DNA from: Marinicella rhabdoformis
Lineage (GTDB): Bacteria > Pseudomonadota > Gammaproteobacteria > Xanthomonadales > Marinicellaceae
Direction of reading: 5' to 3'
DNA: 64,000 nt
NCBI RefSeq assembly: GCF_009671245.1
Contig: NZ_VTFS01000001.1
Location: forward strand, 214,502-278,501
The position numbers and the translations under genes were made by a program. The notes beneath the pieces are model-generated. The model had not been told where the DNA came from. It saw only the letters and a list, made by a program, of their open reading frames with translations, and made no database searches. Shown here piece after piece: positions 63,888 to 64,000 of the stretch. Numbering within the stretch: the first letter of the stretch is position 1; each line of letters starts with the position of its first letter.

Positions 63888-64000
63888 AACTGGTCGCTTA
63901 TGACTGCTAAGGTCATAAGACTGATGTTTGGAATATGAATCTAAATCTTTGATTGAATTAATGGGTCTAAAGTTTGATGTATATAAGTCATCGTTATCTC
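63888..64000 (-). other. 23S-5S intergenic spacer of the rRNA operon
   Basis: These 113 bases up to the window edge are AT-rich and hold no tRNA. A local inverted repeat, CTTATGACTGC-TAAGGTCATAAG (about 63897-63920), would form an RNA stem that could serve in processing. The 23S 3' end is not reached. Confidence 0.6.

Noticed and set aside
63888..64000. 3' end of 23S rRNA at the right edge
   Set aside because: The conserved end of 23S rRNA was looked for on the minus strand and is not reached in the window.
1..64000. CRISPR arrays, prophage or insertion sequences
   Set aside because: No regularly spaced direct repeats, no cas, integrase or transposase frames were seen.

Overview
The window reads as ordinary chromosome of a moderately AT-rich gammaproteobacterium. 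The evidence is the gene set: CsiV and SrkA (both gammaproteobacterial), ubiquinone synthesis by UbiA, AcnA plus AcnB, a 180-kDa-type NAD-glutamate dehydrogenase, and the cluster recN / grpE-dnaK-dnaJ-dapB that is usual in Xanthomonadales and their relatives. Together with a two-subunit glycine decarboxylase, DUF885 peptidases and a C-terminal 'IFxDGFE' tail, this suggests a marine relative of the Xanthomonadales (Marinicella-like). That placement is inference. Coding density is high, no phage, insertion sequence or CRISPR array is visible, and the only RNA gene seen is a 5S rRNA at the right edge.

Layout. 1-3.6 kb: a cobalamin adenosyltransferase cut by the left edge, then the glycine cleavage operon gcvT-gcvH-gcvPA, ended by a strong terminator before any gcvPB. 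3.6-11.2 kb: small secreted and membrane proteins, tpx, an RRM protein with srkA, ppiB, an exported M20 hydrolase coupled to an LCAT-like lipoprotein, and a DGC-domain zinc protein behind an FNR/Anr-type promoter. 11.4-17 kb: lapA, a decayed YfhL-type ferredoxin, a PAS-GAF-GGDEF-EAL protein, a TIGR02450 protein, a small minus-strand operon with a SpoU methyltransferase, and a DsbB-like protein. 17-22.9 kb: mfd-csiV-yceI-like-fabI. 23-31 kb: an SBP-GGDEF signalling protein, a TetR regulator divergent from acnB, then acnA.

31-42 kb: secreted and outer-membrane proteins around the heat-shock cluster. grpE and dnaK each have a sigma32-type promoter, dapB follows dnaJ by 4 bp, and recN is divergent. 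42-51 kb: DUF885 lipoprotein, cardiolipin synthase, a zinc alcohol dehydrogenase, dps, a TDT transporter operon with trmL, ubiA and an Hsp20. 51-57.5 kb: a CWC protein, the 1638-residue NAD-GDH and a secreted protein built of two similar halves. 57.7-62.3 kb: an ArsR-methyltransferase fusion directly upstream of the cobalamin-dependent methionine synthase metH, with an inverted repeat against the regulator's start codon. 62.3-64 kb: PaaY-type gamma-carbonic anhydrase, an endonuclease/exonuclease/phosphatase protein, and the 3' end of a minus-strand rRNA operon (5S).

Functional links. The gcv operon and metH both feed one-carbon metabolism, and metH needs cobalamin, which fits the adenosyltransferase although that enzyme makes AdoCbl for other enzymes. 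The most informative non-coding signals are the FNR-like class II promoter of the DGC gene, the palindrome between tetR and acnB, the two sigma32 promoters, the candidate ArsR operator before metH, and several short palindromic intergenic elements that look like dispersed repeats. No wholly new multi-gene system is evident.
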